Of a stretch of 11,357 bases of DNA, positions 1 through 7,255 are shown one piece after another. The translations under genes and the position numbers were made by a program. The notes below the pieces were generated by a model. The model saw only the letters and a program-made list of their open reading frames with translations. It had not been told where the DNA came from and did no database searches. The DNA is taken from assembly GCA_018780025.1 (NCBI GenBank), contig JADMKH010000102.1, forward strand, positions 1-11,357, in the 5' to 3' direction. The DNA comes from Thiobacillus sp. (lineage in GTDB: Bacteria; Pseudomonadota; Gammaproteobacteria; Burkholderiales; Thiobacillaceae). Each line of letters starts with the position of its first letter. Position 1 is the first letter of the stretch.

Positions 1-809
1 AGCAGCGGCAGCATGCCGTGGTGCAGGCCCTCGGCGCGCAGCTGGTGCACGCCGCGCAGGGCGTGGCCGGACATCAGCAGTTTCAGCGCTTCGTCGAAGA
101 TGCGCGCGCGCGGAATGTTGGCGAGCAGCGGCGCCAGCGTGGCAACCGGTTTGCGCGTTTCGGGGTCGATATGGAAATCGAGCTTGGCGGCAAAACGCGC
201 AGCGCGCAGCATCCGCACCGGATCTTCGCGGAAGCGCGTTTCGGGGTCGCCGATGATGCGTAGCACCCGTTTTTTACAGTCGGCCACGCCGTCGAAGTAG
301 TCGTGCACTTCCTCGCGCGAGGGGTCGTAATAGAGGGCGTTGATGGTGAAGTCGCGGCGTGCGGCGTCATCGGCCATGCTGCCGAAGACGTTGTCCGTCA
401 ACAGACGGCCATGTTCATCGGTGGGGCGTTCGTCTACTTCGTCCGTTTCTTTTTGCTCGTTGGAGCGGAAGGTGGTGACTTCGATGGTTACGCGGCCGCA
501 CATGACGTGAACGATCTGGAAGCGCCGCCCGATGATTCTTGAACGGCGGAATAAACGCCGCACTTCTTCCGGGGTGGCGTCGGTTGCAACGTCGAAGTCT
601 TTGGGCGTCTTGCCCAGCAACAGATCGCGCACTGCGCCGCCCACGAGATAACCCTTGAATCCGGCTTGCACCAGGGTTTCGCAGGTTTTCAGCGCACAGT
701 CGTCGAGCTGGTCGCGGCGGATGCCGTGCGCGGCGTGCGCCAGAACCTGGGCGCCGGAAGCAGAGCGTGTTTTGCGGCCGAATACTTTATTGAAAATGCG
801 ACGGATCAT
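1..809 (-). CDS. pcnB: Poly(A) polymerase I PcnB (3' part outside window)
   Basis: This is a class II nucleotidyltransferase that adds poly(A) tails to RNA 3' ends and so promotes RNA decay. The frame is open from ATG at 809 to the left edge (269 codons), so the RNA-binding C-terminus is missing. Visible signatures are LVGGAVRDLLLGKTPKDFDV (about residues 55-74, with the metal-binding pair D71 and D73), IEVTTFR near 109-115, RRDFTINALYYD (151-162) and RFREDPVRMLRAARF (192-206). The N-terminal extension of about 35 residues before the catalytic core, and the close match to the E. coli PcnB pattern through this region, favour PcnB over CCA-adding enzyme. It lies 40 bp downstream of the ABC ATPase gene on the same strand. 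The ATG has no clear Shine-Dalgarno sequence, but no other start fits the family better. Confidence 0.95.
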   Translation of the reverse strand, partial: MIRRIFNKVFGRKTRSASGAQVLAHAAHGIRRDQLDDCALKTCETLVQAGFKGYLVGGAVRDLLLGKTPKDFDVATDATPEEVRRLFRRSRIIGRRFQIVHVMCGRVTIEVTTFRSNEQKETDEVDERPTDEHGRLLTDNVFGSMADDAARRDFTINALYYDPSREEVHDYFDGVADCKKRVLRIIGDPETRFREDPVRMLRAARFAAKLDFHIDPETRKPVATLAPLLANIPRARIFDEALKLLMSGHALRGVHQLRAEGLHHGMLPL

Positions 810-848
810 GAGGTGCGCGTAGGGCGGGTGAATGCGGAATAGACCGCG

Positions 849-854
849 ATTATA
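849..854 (-). promoter_or_regulatory. Candidate -10 box (TATAAT) for pcnB
   Basis: A perfect TATAAT reads on the minus strand 40 bp before the pcnB ATG. It overlaps the TAA stop of the upstream ATPase gene (850-852). No strong -35 is seen: TTGGCA lies 23 bp upstream (too far) and TTAAGG lies 15 bp upstream (weak). It may allow pcnB to be transcribed apart from the ATPase gene. The match could also be chance. Confidence 0.4.
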
Positions 855-1656
855 CAGGCTGACCCCGGTCCTTAAGCTGCCAAAGTGCCGCCGTTCCGGG
901 ACCGTACAGGGCTTCGAGTGCCTCGGGAGTGAGCAGATCGGCTGGCGTGCCCAGCTGCCAGCGCCCGTCGCCATGCAGAAACAGCAGGCGATCGCAGTGG
1001 CCTGCGGCCCAGTTGGGATCGTGCAGCGTCATCGCCACCGTGCGGCCAGCGTTGGCTTCGTTGCGCGCCCAGGCCAGCAATCGGGCCTGATGCGCCGGGT
1101 CAAGGTGGGTCAGCGGCTCGTCCAGCAGGGCAATGCTGGTTTGCTGAACTGCCAGCTGCGCCAGCCGCGCACGCTGGCGTTCGCCACCGGATAGCGTGTC
1201 GAACCTGCGCCCGGCCAGTTCGGTCAATTCCCACGTTATCAGATGTGGGGCCAGGTTATCGGGCGCGTGGCCGAGGGGCTTGCCCTGGGCAGCGTCGAAA
1301 GGGTAGCGCCCAAGCGTGATGAATTCGGCAACGCTGCCGAAAAACCCGCCCTCGTCGCCCTGCGGCAACAGGCCGACATGCTGCGCACGGGTGAGCGGCG
1401 GCAGCGTGCTGAGCGTGTGGCCGTCGAGCGTGACCTGGCCTTGTACGGGCGCGGCGAGCCCTGCCAGCACCGTCAGCAGCGTCGACTTGCCGGCACCGTT
1501 GGCACCGAGAATGCCCAGCACCTCACCGGATTCAAGCGTGAGATCGAGCGATTCGACCAGTGTGCGGGTGCCGGTTTGCAGCGTGAGCTGAAACGCGGTC
1601 AGTCTGGGAGCAATGGATTCCATGAAACGAAGGCGGTCGGTAATGAATCCGAGCAT
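850..1656 (-). CDS. ABC importer ATPase, FecE/BtuD type
   Basis: This is the cytoplasmic ATPase of a cobalamin/ferric-siderophore-type ABC importer (268 aa from ATG 1656). It has Walker A GANGAGKST (51-59), ABC signature LSGGERQRARLAQL (155-168), Walker B IALLDEP (175-181), D-loop THLD and switch histidine in MTLHD (209-213). The fold starts near residue 18, so the internal ATG at 1623 is an equally good start, and neither has a good ribosome-binding site. The natural partner is the BtuC-type permease at 7261-8169, same strand, 5.6 kb upstream. No substrate-binding protein gene is present, so B12 versus siderophore cannot be settled. Residues 120-127 (FDAAQGKP) look like a short insertion between the Q-loop region and the helical subdomain. 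Length is normal for the family. Confidence 0.88.
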   Translation of the reverse strand: MLGFITDRLRFMESIAPRLTAFQLTLQTGTRTLVESLDLTLESGEVLGILGANGAGKSTLLTVLAGLAAPVQGQVTLDGHTLSTLPPLTRAQHVGLLPQGDEGGFFGSVAEFITLGRYPFDAAQGKPLGHAPDNLAPHLITWELTELAGRRFDTLSGGERQRARLAQLAVQQTSIALLDEPLTHLDPAHQARLLAWARNEANAGRTVAMTLHDPNWAAGHCDRLLFLHGDGRWQLGTPADLLTPEALEALYGPGTAALWQLKDRGQPV

Positions 1657-1905
1657 AGCAGCACGACGGCCTGGGCGGCATTGTGTGGCGGTTCTGCGTA
1701 TTGTCCGGGCAGGTAAGTGGGTTGATCTGTGGCATTTCCGCTATTGATGCGGCCATTCCTACGCAACTGTGGTTGGAATTGGAAATGGCATCCATGATGA
1801 ACTCCTCTGTGAGGTGATAGGAGATTCATTCATAGGGCTTTGATGGAGGCAAATCCAGCCCTACATCATTCGTTCCGATATGTCGGCAGATATTGACAAC
1901 TACCG
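1657..1905. other. Gene-poor region between ABC ATPase and abiEi
   Basis: This 249-bp stretch separates two divergent genes and may contain the left junction of the accessory block. It holds a 7-bp perfect inverted repeat (TAGGGCT 1833-1839, AGCCCTA 1857-1863, 17-nt loop), which could form a weak hairpin. On the minus strand an ATG at 1793-1795 is preceded at good spacing by GAGGAG. The reading frame from it (87 codons, to 1532) runs out of frame into the ATPase gene and matches no family I recognise, so it may be the start of a disrupted gene. I see no cobalamin riboswitch and no convincing promoter for the ATPase. Confidence 0.5.
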
Positions 1906-1931
1906 ATGTTATGTAACACCCTGTCCGACAT
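1880..1931. promoter_or_regulatory. Candidate abiE promoter/operator region
   Basis: Just before abiEi lie a TTGACA at 1894-1899, a 12-bp near-palindrome TGTTATGTAACA (1907-1918, 5-bp perfect arms) and a wider inverted pair ATGTCGG (1880-1886) and CCGACAT (1925-1931). AbiEi antitoxins are known to bind inverted repeats at their own promoter. No good -10 lies 16-18 bp from the TTGACA, so the promoter call itself is weak. The palindrome includes the upstream ATG at 1906, which argues that translation starts at 1930. Confidence 0.3.
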
Positions 1932-2529
1932 GAATGAGCCTGCCGAGAGACTGATAGATCTGGCGCGATCCCAGGGGTTGATTCGCCCGTGCGATCTGCT
2001 GCCACTGGGAATTCCCCGCGTTTCGCTGACCCGCGCCGTCCGTCGCGGGCAGCTGGAGCGTGTCGGGCGGGGGCTTTACGGGCTGCCCGGACGAGAAGTC
2101 TCGGCCCAGGGGGCTCTGGCGGAAGTGGCGCTCAGGGTACCCAATGGCGTCGTTTGCCTGCTTTCAGCCCTGCGTTTTTACGGCCTGACGACTCAAGCGC
2201 CTTTCGAGGTGTGGCTGGCCATAGAAAACAAAGCCATCAGACCGAAGCTCGACTATCCGCCGCTGCGCATCGTGCGTTTCTCCGGATCGGCACTCACCGA
2301 GGGCGTCGAGGAACACGTCGTGGATGGCGTGACCGTCCGCATCACCGGTGTCGCCAAGACCGTGGCCGACTGTTTCAAATACCGCAACAAGATCGGCCTC
2401 GATGTCGCCCTGGAGGCGCTGCGCGAGGCCTGGCACGAGAAGCGTATGACGAGTGACGACATCTGGCACTACGCCAAGGTCTGCCGCGTGGCCAACGTGA
2501 TGCGCCCGTATCTGGAAAGTCTGGCATGA
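1930..2529 (+). CDS. AbiEi family antitoxin (type IV toxin-antitoxin)
   Basis: This is the antitoxin and probable autorepressor of an AbiE-type system, in which antitoxin and toxin do not bind each other directly. The N-terminal 70 residues form the winged-helix-like part typical of AbiEi (RLIDLARSQGLIRPCDL, then VSLTRAVRRGQLERVGRGLY). Next comes the characteristic ALAEVALRVPNGVVCLLSAL segment with FYGLTTQAP, and a C-terminal region with KTVADCFKYRNKIGLDVALE. The product is 199 aa from ATG 1930, a usual length. ATG 1906 would add eight residues but lies inside a palindrome, and neither start has a clear ribosome-binding site. The stop overlaps the toxin start by 4 bp (ATGA at 2526-2529), so the two are translationally coupled. 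Family assignment rests on sequence pattern and on the neighbouring nucleotidyltransferase. Confidence 0.85.
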   Translation: MNEPAERLIDLARSQGLIRPCDLLPLGIPRVSLTRAVRRGQLERVGRGLYGLPGREVSAQGALAEVALRVPNGVVCLLSALRFYGLTTQAPFEVWLAIENKAIRPKLDYPPLRIVRFSGSALTEGVEEHVVDGVTVRITGVAKTVADCFKYRNKIGLDVALEALREAWHEKRMTSDDIWHYAKVCRVANVMRPYLESLA

Positions 2530-3449
2530 CCCGCGTTGGCAAACCCGGCAACATCGGTGCGTCCATCCGTGACCGCCTGCTCAACAAGGCGCGGGCAGAC
2601 AAGCTGGACTTCAATCTGTTGCTGACGCGCTACGCACTGGAGCGCATGCTCTACCGTTTGAGCATTTCAGAGCAGCGCGACCAGTTTTTGCTCAAGGGAG
2701 CACTGCTGTTCGACCTGTGGTTCGACATACCGCATCGGCCGACCCATGACGCCGATTTCCTCGGTTACGGATCAGCCGAGATTCCTCATCTGGAGGATGT
2801 CTTCCAAAGCATCTGCCGCATTGATGTTGAGGACGGCATGGTGTTCCAGCCCAATTCCGTAAAGGCTGCCGAGATTCGCAAGGAGGCCAACTACGCAGGC
2901 GTTCGGCTCACGCTGATGGGCCTGCTGGATACTGCCCGCTGCCCAATTCAGGTTGATGTCGGGTTCGGCGATGCCGTGGTACCCGGCCCTGAGGAGGTGC
3001 GTTATCCGATCATCTTGCCCGGCATGCCCGAACCGCAGTTGTGGGTCTATCCCCGATACACCGTCGTTGCGGAAAAACTGGAGGCGCTGACATCGCTTGG
3101 CATGTTGAACAGCCGGATGAAGGATTTCTTCGACCTTTGGGTACTGGCGAAGCACTCGGACTTCGATGGCTTGTTGCTGACACGGGCGGTCGCGGCCACC
3201 TTCGAGCGTAGGCGCACCGTGTTTCCCGAAGGAACTCCCATCGGACTGAGCGACGAATTTATCAATGATACTCAGAAGGAAAAGCAGTGGCTGGCCTTCC
3301 TGCGCAAGAACGCTCTGGTCTCGATGCCGCTGGCGACGGTCATCAATGATTTGCGCATTTTTTTACTGCCTGTGTTGGCATCAGCTTCGATAAACAGCAG
3401 GCTCGATCTGCTCTGGAGTGCAAGTGAAGGGTGGCGACAGAATGGGTAA
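2526..3449 (+). CDS. AbiEii family nucleotidyltransferase toxin
   Basis: This is the toxin of the AbiE pair, a DUF1814-type nucleotidyltransferase (307 aa, normal length). AbiEii/MenT-type enzymes bind GTP or other NTPs, and some modify tRNA; the target here is unknown. Visible motifs: FLLKGALLFDLWFDIPHRPT followed by HDADF (about 54-78, metal ligands D75 and D77), IQVDVGFGD (141-149), YTVVAEKLEAL (178-188, K184) and RMKDFFDLWVL (197-207). The usual GG of the first motif is GA here. The family pattern is otherwise complete, so the enzyme is probably active. The start overlaps the antitoxin stop. The last eight bases (3442-3449) also hold an ATG that opens a third reading frame leading towards an exonuclease domain, which suggests a former three-gene operon. 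Confidence 0.88.
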   Translation: MTRVGKPGNIGASIRDRLLNKARADKLDFNLLLTRYALERMLYRLSISEQRDQFLLKGALLFDLWFDIPHRPTHDADFLGYGSAEIPHLEDVFQSICRIDVEDGMVFQPNSVKAAEIRKEANYAGVRLTLMGLLDTARCPIQVDVGFGDAVVPGPEEVRYPIILPGMPEPQLWVYPRYTVVAEKLEALTSLGMLNSRMKDFFDLWVLAKHSDFDGLLLTRAVAATFERRRTVFPEGTPIGLSDEFINDTQKEKQWLAFLRKNALVSMPLATVINDLRIFLLPVLASASINSRLDLLWSASEGWRQNG

Positions 3450-3626
3450 GTTCTCCAAATTGTTTAATCGGGAAATCTTGCCCCTCCTTTGAGCACCTAC
3501 GCAGTTATCGACTTCGAGACTACCGGCCTATCACAGGGGAACGGTGCTCGCCCGACCGAAATAGCCGTTGTTCTGGTCAGTAATGCACCTATTGATCCGG
3601 CATCCTTTATCCGAGAGAGGGAGTAG
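3442..3626 (+). pseudogene. Truncated, frameshifted DEDDh (DnaQ-like) exonuclease remnant
   Basis: From TTG 3489 the frame reads STYAVIDFETTGLS then QGNGARPTEIAVVLV (about 3492-3580). This is the Exo I motif region (D-x-E in DFET) of DnaQ/RNase T-type 3'-5' exonucleases. After VVLV the family pattern is lost, and the frame stops at a TAG (3624-3626) supplied by the GTAG head of a REP element. Upstream, ATG 3442 overlaps the abiEii stop (ATGGGTAA) with AAGG-like bases before it. It reads MGKFSKLFNREILPLL, a plausible start for such a protein, but in a frame one base off that stops at 3490-3492. A one-base indel around 3470-3490 would join the two. A full exonuclease of this type needs about 170 or more residues, so the gene is broken. 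The combined extent is inference; the exonuclease segment itself is clear. Confidence 0.75.
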
Positions 3627-3725
3627 GTCGGCAATACCTTGCCGACGCACGCTGCGGGCTGTCGGCAAAGTATTGCCGACCTACACATGCAATCCCGTTT
3701 AATGCGTGCCGGATCAATAACGGCA
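3584..3725. repeat. Imperfect palindromic element enclosing the REPIN
   Basis: Beyond the REP pair, a second inverted repeat bounds a 142-bp segment. The arms at 3584-3602 and 3707-3725 match at 16 of 19 positions, with a 12-bp perfect core, ATTGATCCGGCA (3591-3602) and TGCCGGATCAAT (3707-3718). The sequence between these outer arms and the REPs is only weakly complementary (20 and 22 nt). The element may be a small non-autonomous mobile sequence or flanking sequence copied with the REPIN. No clear target-site duplication is seen. Confidence 0.55.
3623..3684. repeat. REPIN: two inverted GTAG-headed REP sequences
   Basis: The left REP (3623-3646) is GTAG followed by a perfect 8-bp hairpin, GTCGGCAA / TTGCCGAC, with loop TACC. 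The right REP (3661-3684) is the same element on the opposite strand with loop TACT, so the two 24-bp units match at 23 of 24 positions as inverted repeats. A 14-nt spacer (3647-3660) separates them. A GTAG head followed by a palindrome, and pairing in inverted orientation, are hallmarks of REP/REPIN elements mobilised by RAYT (TnpA_REP, Y1 HUH) transposases. No RAYT gene lies in the window. The unit sits at the end of the truncated exonuclease frame. Confidence 0.85.
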
Positions 3726-3726
3726 C

Positions 3727-3899
3727 CGTGTACTATTGACTGCCAGTTATCGCAAGCTTTGAGCGTCTGTTTAGGGCTACCCTTGGTAAGCGTCCAACTC
3801 CTGGCTAGTGCACCTTTGGGCGCTGAACCGGTTTCTCCGCTGCCAATCAGGCAACAATTCCGGTCTGAACGCTGCAAGCTTACTCTAACAAACAGCGGG
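3727..3899. other. Unassigned lower-GC stretch before the helicase gene
   Basis: About 170 bp, of visibly lower GC than its neighbours, carry no gene I recognise. Open frames exist on both strands (one on the minus strand spans the REPIN and the exonuclease remnant), but none has a ribosome-binding site or a known motif. An imperfect inverted repeat, GCAAGCTTTGAGCGT (3751-3765), pairs at 12 of 15 positions with sequence around 3868-3883. This could be a degraded gene end or another repeat family. Confidence 0.35.
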
Positions 3900-3905
3900 T
3901 AAAAT
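3900..3905 (+). promoter_or_regulatory. Candidate -10 box (TAAAAT) for the SNF2 helicase gene
   Basis: TAAAAT lies 26 bp before the preferred helicase ATG (3932), a usual distance for a short leader. The -35 is poor (CTTACT at 3879-3884, 15-bp spacer). No Shine-Dalgarno sequence precedes the ATG. Confidence 0.4.
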
Positions 3906-3931
3906 GCGCCCATTGCTTGCCCGTTTTCATC

Positions 3932-6900
3932 ATGTCCCTCCCTTTTTTTACCGAAGCCGATGTCCTGCGCTGGTTTGGCGCGCGCGAACTGATCAAGGCG
4001 AAAACCTATGTTCGCTCCGTCACCCGCCTGAGTGCCGAATCACCTGAGCTGTCCGCATTTGTGCTGGGCAGCGCACCCAGGCCCTATCAGGTGAAAATCC
4101 GTTTCAGCACCAACCTCGCGGGCGATATCGTGATCTCGCCGCATTGCAGCTGCCCGGTTCAATGGCATTGCAAACACACCGCGGCGACCCTGCTGGCCTA
4201 GCTGCAACAAAACAGGCCGCCGACCAAAATCAACCCCGATGTGCTGACCTGGTTGGAGGAGTTCCGCCGCACGCTGGCCGAGGCCCGCCCGGCGAAACCC
4301 GCCAAAACCCCACCCCGGCGCGACACGTTGCTCTATTGCCTGACGCCGCGCGCGGATGGCAGCCTGCGTGTGACCTTCTTCAAGGCGCGGCTGGACGATC
4401 ACGGGCGGCCGTTGAAGCTGGACGACTGGAATAACGTCGAGCGCGCCATCACCAACCCGCCTTCGTTTGTGTCGGAAGACGATCTGACCATCCTGCCGCT
4501 GCTGTGGGGACAGCGCGACCGTCACGCCTTTATCGACAGTTTTCCACTAGCGGGCGAAAAGGGCGAGCTTGTGCTGCAACGCATGCTGGCAAGCGGCCGG
4601 CTGTTTTATGTGGGCGAAGATTTGCAGCCGCTTGCCGCCGCACCCGCGCGCCCGGCCATCCTGCAATGGCCGGCCGACAGCAATCAGCGTATCCGCGCCG
4701 AGCTGGTCGCGACTCCGCCGGCCGATCAGGTGCTGACGCTAAAACACACCTGGTATGTCGATGGCGCGCGCGGCGAGCTGGGGCTGCTCGATGTGCCGTA
4801 TTCACCGGCGCAACTCGCCCATCTGTTTGCGCTGCCGCCGTTGTCTGCGCTGGATGTGCCGCTGGTGTCGGGTGCGCTGGCCGAGCTTGCGCCCGAGCTG
4901 CCGCGTCCGCAGACGACAACCAGCCTGCGCGTGATCGACACTGCCCCGCAGCCCAGGCTGACACTGGGCACGCTGACAAGCTATGGCATGAACCGCTACC
5001 GCGACTACAGCCACAGCTATTTCACTGTGCTGTTCGATTTCGTCACGCTGCAATTTCAATACGACACGTTCAGTTTCATGGCGGACGATCCCACTGAATT
5101 TGTCACCACGCCCGCCGGCGAAGCGGTGCGGGTCAGGCGCGACACCGTGCGCGAAGCCGCCTGCATCAAGCAGCTCGACACCCTGGGTTTCAAACCGGTG
5201 CCGCCGCAGGCCTTGGACAAACCCCCCAAACACCTGCTCGGGCTGGCCAGCGAATCGGCGTGGCCGGAATTTATTGCGATCGGTTTGGCCGCGCTGCGCG
5301 CCGACGGCTGGACCCTGGACGTGCCGCGTAACTTCCGCCACTACGTACTGGAGGCCGAAGCCTGGGAAGCGGACTTCCACGACGACGGCAACGGCTGGCT
5401 GTCGCTCAATCTCGGCGTGGTGCTTGAAGGCCAGCGCCTGCCGCTGGCACCGCTGCTGTACGACCTGTTTCAGCACGATGCGCGCTGGCTGGATGCGGCC
5501 AGGCTGAAGAAAATCCGCGATGCCGAAATGATCACGCTGCATACGCCGGAGGGCGCGCGTTTCACCGCACCGGCGGGGCGGTTGAAACCGCTGGCGCGCA
5601 CCCTCATCGATCTGTTCGACGCGCGCCCGCAAGGCGCACTCAAGGTGTCGCGGCTGGATGCGCCGCGCCTGGCCGAGCTTGCCGACAGCCCGCAATGGAA
5701 CAATACAGGCGGCGACGCGGTGATCCAGCTCGCCCGCCAATTGCAGCATCAGGGCGGCATCAAGGCGGTCAAACCGCCTAAGGGATTGGGGCTGGCACTG
5801 CGCCCCTACCAGCGCGAAGGACTGGCCTGGCTGCAATACCTGCGCGAGCAGAATCTGGCCGGGATACTGGCCGACGACATGGGGCTGGGCAAAACCGCGC
5901 AGACGCTGGCGCACCTGCTGCTGGAAAAGCAGGCCGGGCGGCTGGATCGCCCGGCGCTGGTGGTGTTGCCCACTTCGCTGATTTTCAACTGGAAGCGCGA
6001 GGCCGAACGCTTCGCGCCCGCCTTGAAGGTGCTGTCGCTGCACGGCAAGGACCGCGCCGAGCGTTTCGGCGGTATTCCGCAGCACGATATCGCGCTCACC
6101 ACCTATCCGCTGCTGTGGCGCGACCACGACACGCTGGGAAAAATCGACTGGCATCTGTTGGTTCTGGACGAAGCGCAAACGGTGAAGAACGCGGGCAGCC
6201 GCGCCGCCAAGATCGTGCGCGATATCAAAGCGCGGCATCGCCTGTGCCTGACCGGCACGCCGCTGGAAAACCACCTGGGCGAGCTGTGGGCGCAGTTCGA
6301 TTTTCTGCTGCCGGGCTTTCTGGGCGATAGCAAGCAGTTCGCCCGCGCCTTCCGCACCCCGATCGAAAAACACGGCGACGCGATCCGTTCCGGGATTCTG
6401 GCCAGGCGCGTCGCGCCGTTCATTTTGCGGCGGCGCAAGGAAGAGGTGGCGAAGGAATTGCCGCTGAAGACCATCATCGTGCGCACCGCCGAAATCGTTG
6501 GCGACCAGCGCGACCTGTACGAAACCGTGCGCAGCGCGATGGACGCCAAAGTGCTGGAAGCCATCGCGCAAAAAGGCTTCGCCCGCAGCCAGATCGTGAT
6601 TCTGGATGCGCTGCTGAAGCTGCGTCAGGTGTGCTGCGACCCGCGCCTGCTCAAAAGCGCGGGCGCGCAGAAGGTCAAGGAACGCGCCAAGCTCGACCTC
6701 CTGATGGACATGCTGCCGGAGCTGCTCGACGAAGGGCGCCGCGTGCTGCTGTTCTCGCAGTTCACCTCGATGCTCGCGCTGATCGAGCTGGAACTCGCTG
6801 CGCGGAAAATCGAATACGTCATCCTCACCGGCGACACTACCGACCGCGAAACCGTCATCCGCAACTTTCAGGAAGGAACGGTGCCAGTGTTCCTCATCAG

Positions 6901-7217
6901 CTTGAAAGCGGGCGGCGTCGGCATCAACCTCACTGCCGCCGACACCATCATCCACTACGACCCGTGGTGGAACCCTGCGGTGGAAAACCAGGCCACCGAC
7001 CGCGCCCACCGCATCGGCCAGACCAAGCACGTGTTCGTTTACAAGCTGGTGGTGGCAGGCAGCATCGAGGAAAAAATCCTCGCCCTGCAGGAGAAAAAAG
7101 CCGAACTCGCCGCCAGCGTGCTGTCGGAAGACGCGCACCGCGCTCGCCAAATTCGGCGAGGCGGATATTCGCGCCCTGCTGGCACCGCTGCCCAGCCCCG
7201 ACCGCGTCCCATCATGA
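3932..7217 (+). pseudogene. SWIM-domain SNF2 family helicase with amber stop and 3' frameshift
   Basis: This is a SNF2/HepA-type ATPase, about 1,095 aa if repaired, expected to move along double-stranded nucleic acid. The N-terminal SWIM zinc finger is CSCPVQWHCKH (C72, C74, C80, H82). ATPase motifs are ADDMGLGKTAQT (about 5869-5896), DEAQ (6167-6178), LTGTPLENH (about 6249-6275), LLFSQFTSML, and DRAHRIGQ (6998-7021). Two lesions interrupt it. Codon 90 is TAG (4199-4201), where the same frame then continues with LQQNRPPTKINPDVLTWLEE; a tyrosine codon one base away is the likely ancestor. Near 7139-7143 (CGCGCTC) the frame shifts; in the next frame the C-terminus reads LAKFGEADIRALLAPLPS and stops at TGA 7215-7217. 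Loss of one CG from a CG run explains it. GTG 4241 could restart translation of the helicase body without the zinc finger. The long body between the lesions is intact, so decay is recent or these are sequence errors. Confidence 0.88.
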
Positions 7218-7255
7218 AACTTCGCTTCCTGCTTCTGGCCGGTTTCAGCCTCTGC
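7214..7255 (+). pseudogene. Start of a truncated signal-peptide ORF
   Basis: An ATG at 7214-7216 overlaps the helicase TGA by ATGA and begins MKLRFLLLAGFSLC, a typical signal-peptide or lipoprotein start. After about 14 codons the frame enters the antisense of the permease gene, whose stop is at 7261-7263, and no longer resembles a protein. It looks like the 5' end of a gene that once followed the helicase and was cut off at a rearrangement junction. The exact junction cannot be placed, so the end given is approximate. Confidence 0.4.

Noticed and set aside
1657..1905. Cobalamin riboswitch upstream of the ABC ATPase
   Set aside because: No B12-box-like conserved sequence or matching helices could be seen, and the region is short for the usual element.
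3744..3900. Possible integron attC site
   Set aside because: CTAACAAA and GTTTAGG resemble core sites, but neither fits RYYYAAC or GTTRRRY, and the required imperfect stem does not form between them.
3497..3913. 138-codon minus-strand frame across the exonuclease remnant, REPIN and unassigned region
   Set aside because: It crosses three unrelated sequence types, including the antisense of a clear exonuclease segment, so it cannot be one gene. No ribosome-binding site or motif is visible.
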